Source of the DNA: JACTOJ01 sp032335695
Lineage (GTDB): Bacteria; Bacillota; Clostridia; Clostridiales; Clostridiaceae
Direction of reading: 5' to 3'
Assembly (NCBI RefSeq): GCF_032335695.1
Contig: NZ_JACTOJ010000034.1
Location: 1 to 30,413, forward strand
DNA: 30,413 bases
The translations under genes were made by a program, and so were the position numbers. Under the pieces are notes generated by a model, which saw nothing but the letters and a program-made list of their open reading frames with translations, was not told the origin of the DNA and did not search any database. Below are positions 30,330 to 30,413 of this stretch, piece by piece; within the stretch, counting starts at the first letter, position 1; each line of letters begins with the position of its first letter.

Positions 30330-30413
30330 GAGTTCTAGGAACTCTTAGGGATTGCGACTTATAATTGGCGTAATTTTGCCCAGGACGGGCAAAGCAATTT
30401 TAGCGCCATGGAC
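30330..30413. other. GC-richer structured stretch cut by the window edge
   Basis: GAGTTCTAGGAACTC (30330-30344) is a 6-base-arm palindrome. Beyond it, TTTGCCC-AGGAC-GGGCAAA is a hairpin nested between TGGCG and CGCCA. The base composition is clearly richer in G and C than the surroundings. It could be a structured RNA, a mobile-element end or a repeat. Its right end lies outside the window. Confidence 0.45.

Noticed and set aside
30348..30413. An open minus-strand frame running in from the right edge (ending ...ITPIISRNP)
   Set aside because: Only about 20 codons are visible, another frame is equally open, and the stretch is palindromic. No protein family can be supported.

Overview
This is an AT-rich window with strong AAGGAGG-type ribosome-binding sites and short intergenic gaps. 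Gene content is typical of an anaerobic, spore-forming Clostridium (low-GC Gram-positive): two OmpR-type two-component/ABC modules, an SPL-type radical SAM protein, an RRNPP-type peptide-sensing regulator, GMP reductase and a long clostridial HflX. No rRNA, tRNA, phage gene, intact insertion sequence or CRISPR array was seen. Genus and species are inference from style and gene content.

Left part (1-9.5 kb): an HxlR regulator faces a macrodomain/SirTM sirtuin pair (ADP-ribosylation and its removal). A response regulator/histidine kinase pair faces a large fused ABC ATPase-permease. Then come a DNA-repair methyltransferase (ogt), an AdhR-like MerR regulator with a two-domain carboxymuconolactone decarboxylase, and a second HxlR regulator facing a PNPOx-fold flavoprotein.

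Middle (9.5-17 kb): a WYL regulator, a GNAT acetyltransferase, a B12-binding-type radical SAM protein, a DUF2975/small-HTH pair, an SPL-family radical SAM protein that seems to start at ATT, a small membrane peptide, an HTH-TPR regulator with its own 40-residue exported propeptide (a candidate quorum-sensing pair), and a lipoprotein.

Right part (17-30 kb), mostly minus strand: an ABC-F ATPase with a leader peptide and attenuator, GNAT, guaC, hflX, an ATPase-permease-response regulator-kinase operon, a cysteine-peptidase-like protein, a hemerythrin remnant and a YdeI/OmpD-associated protein. The window ends in a cluster of palindromic repeats and a GC-richer structured stretch.

The most interesting structure is the roughly 490-base leader of hflX (22567-23060). 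It encodes a 22-residue leader peptide containing K-L-R-L-K, then three Rho-independent terminators, then a four-codon ORF (MRLK) behind a near-perfect ribosome-binding site. Both peptides carry the +x+ motif known from macrolide-dependent ribosome arrest. A seven-base segment of the leader ORF is complementary to the first terminator, and the three terminators can each free a strand that disarms the next. Together with the attenuated ABC-F gene 3.7 kb away, this suggests a locus that senses ribosome-targeting drugs through stalled leader peptides and responds with ribosome-rescue or ribosome-protection factors. Base pairing and ORFs are read directly from the sequence; the regulation is inference.
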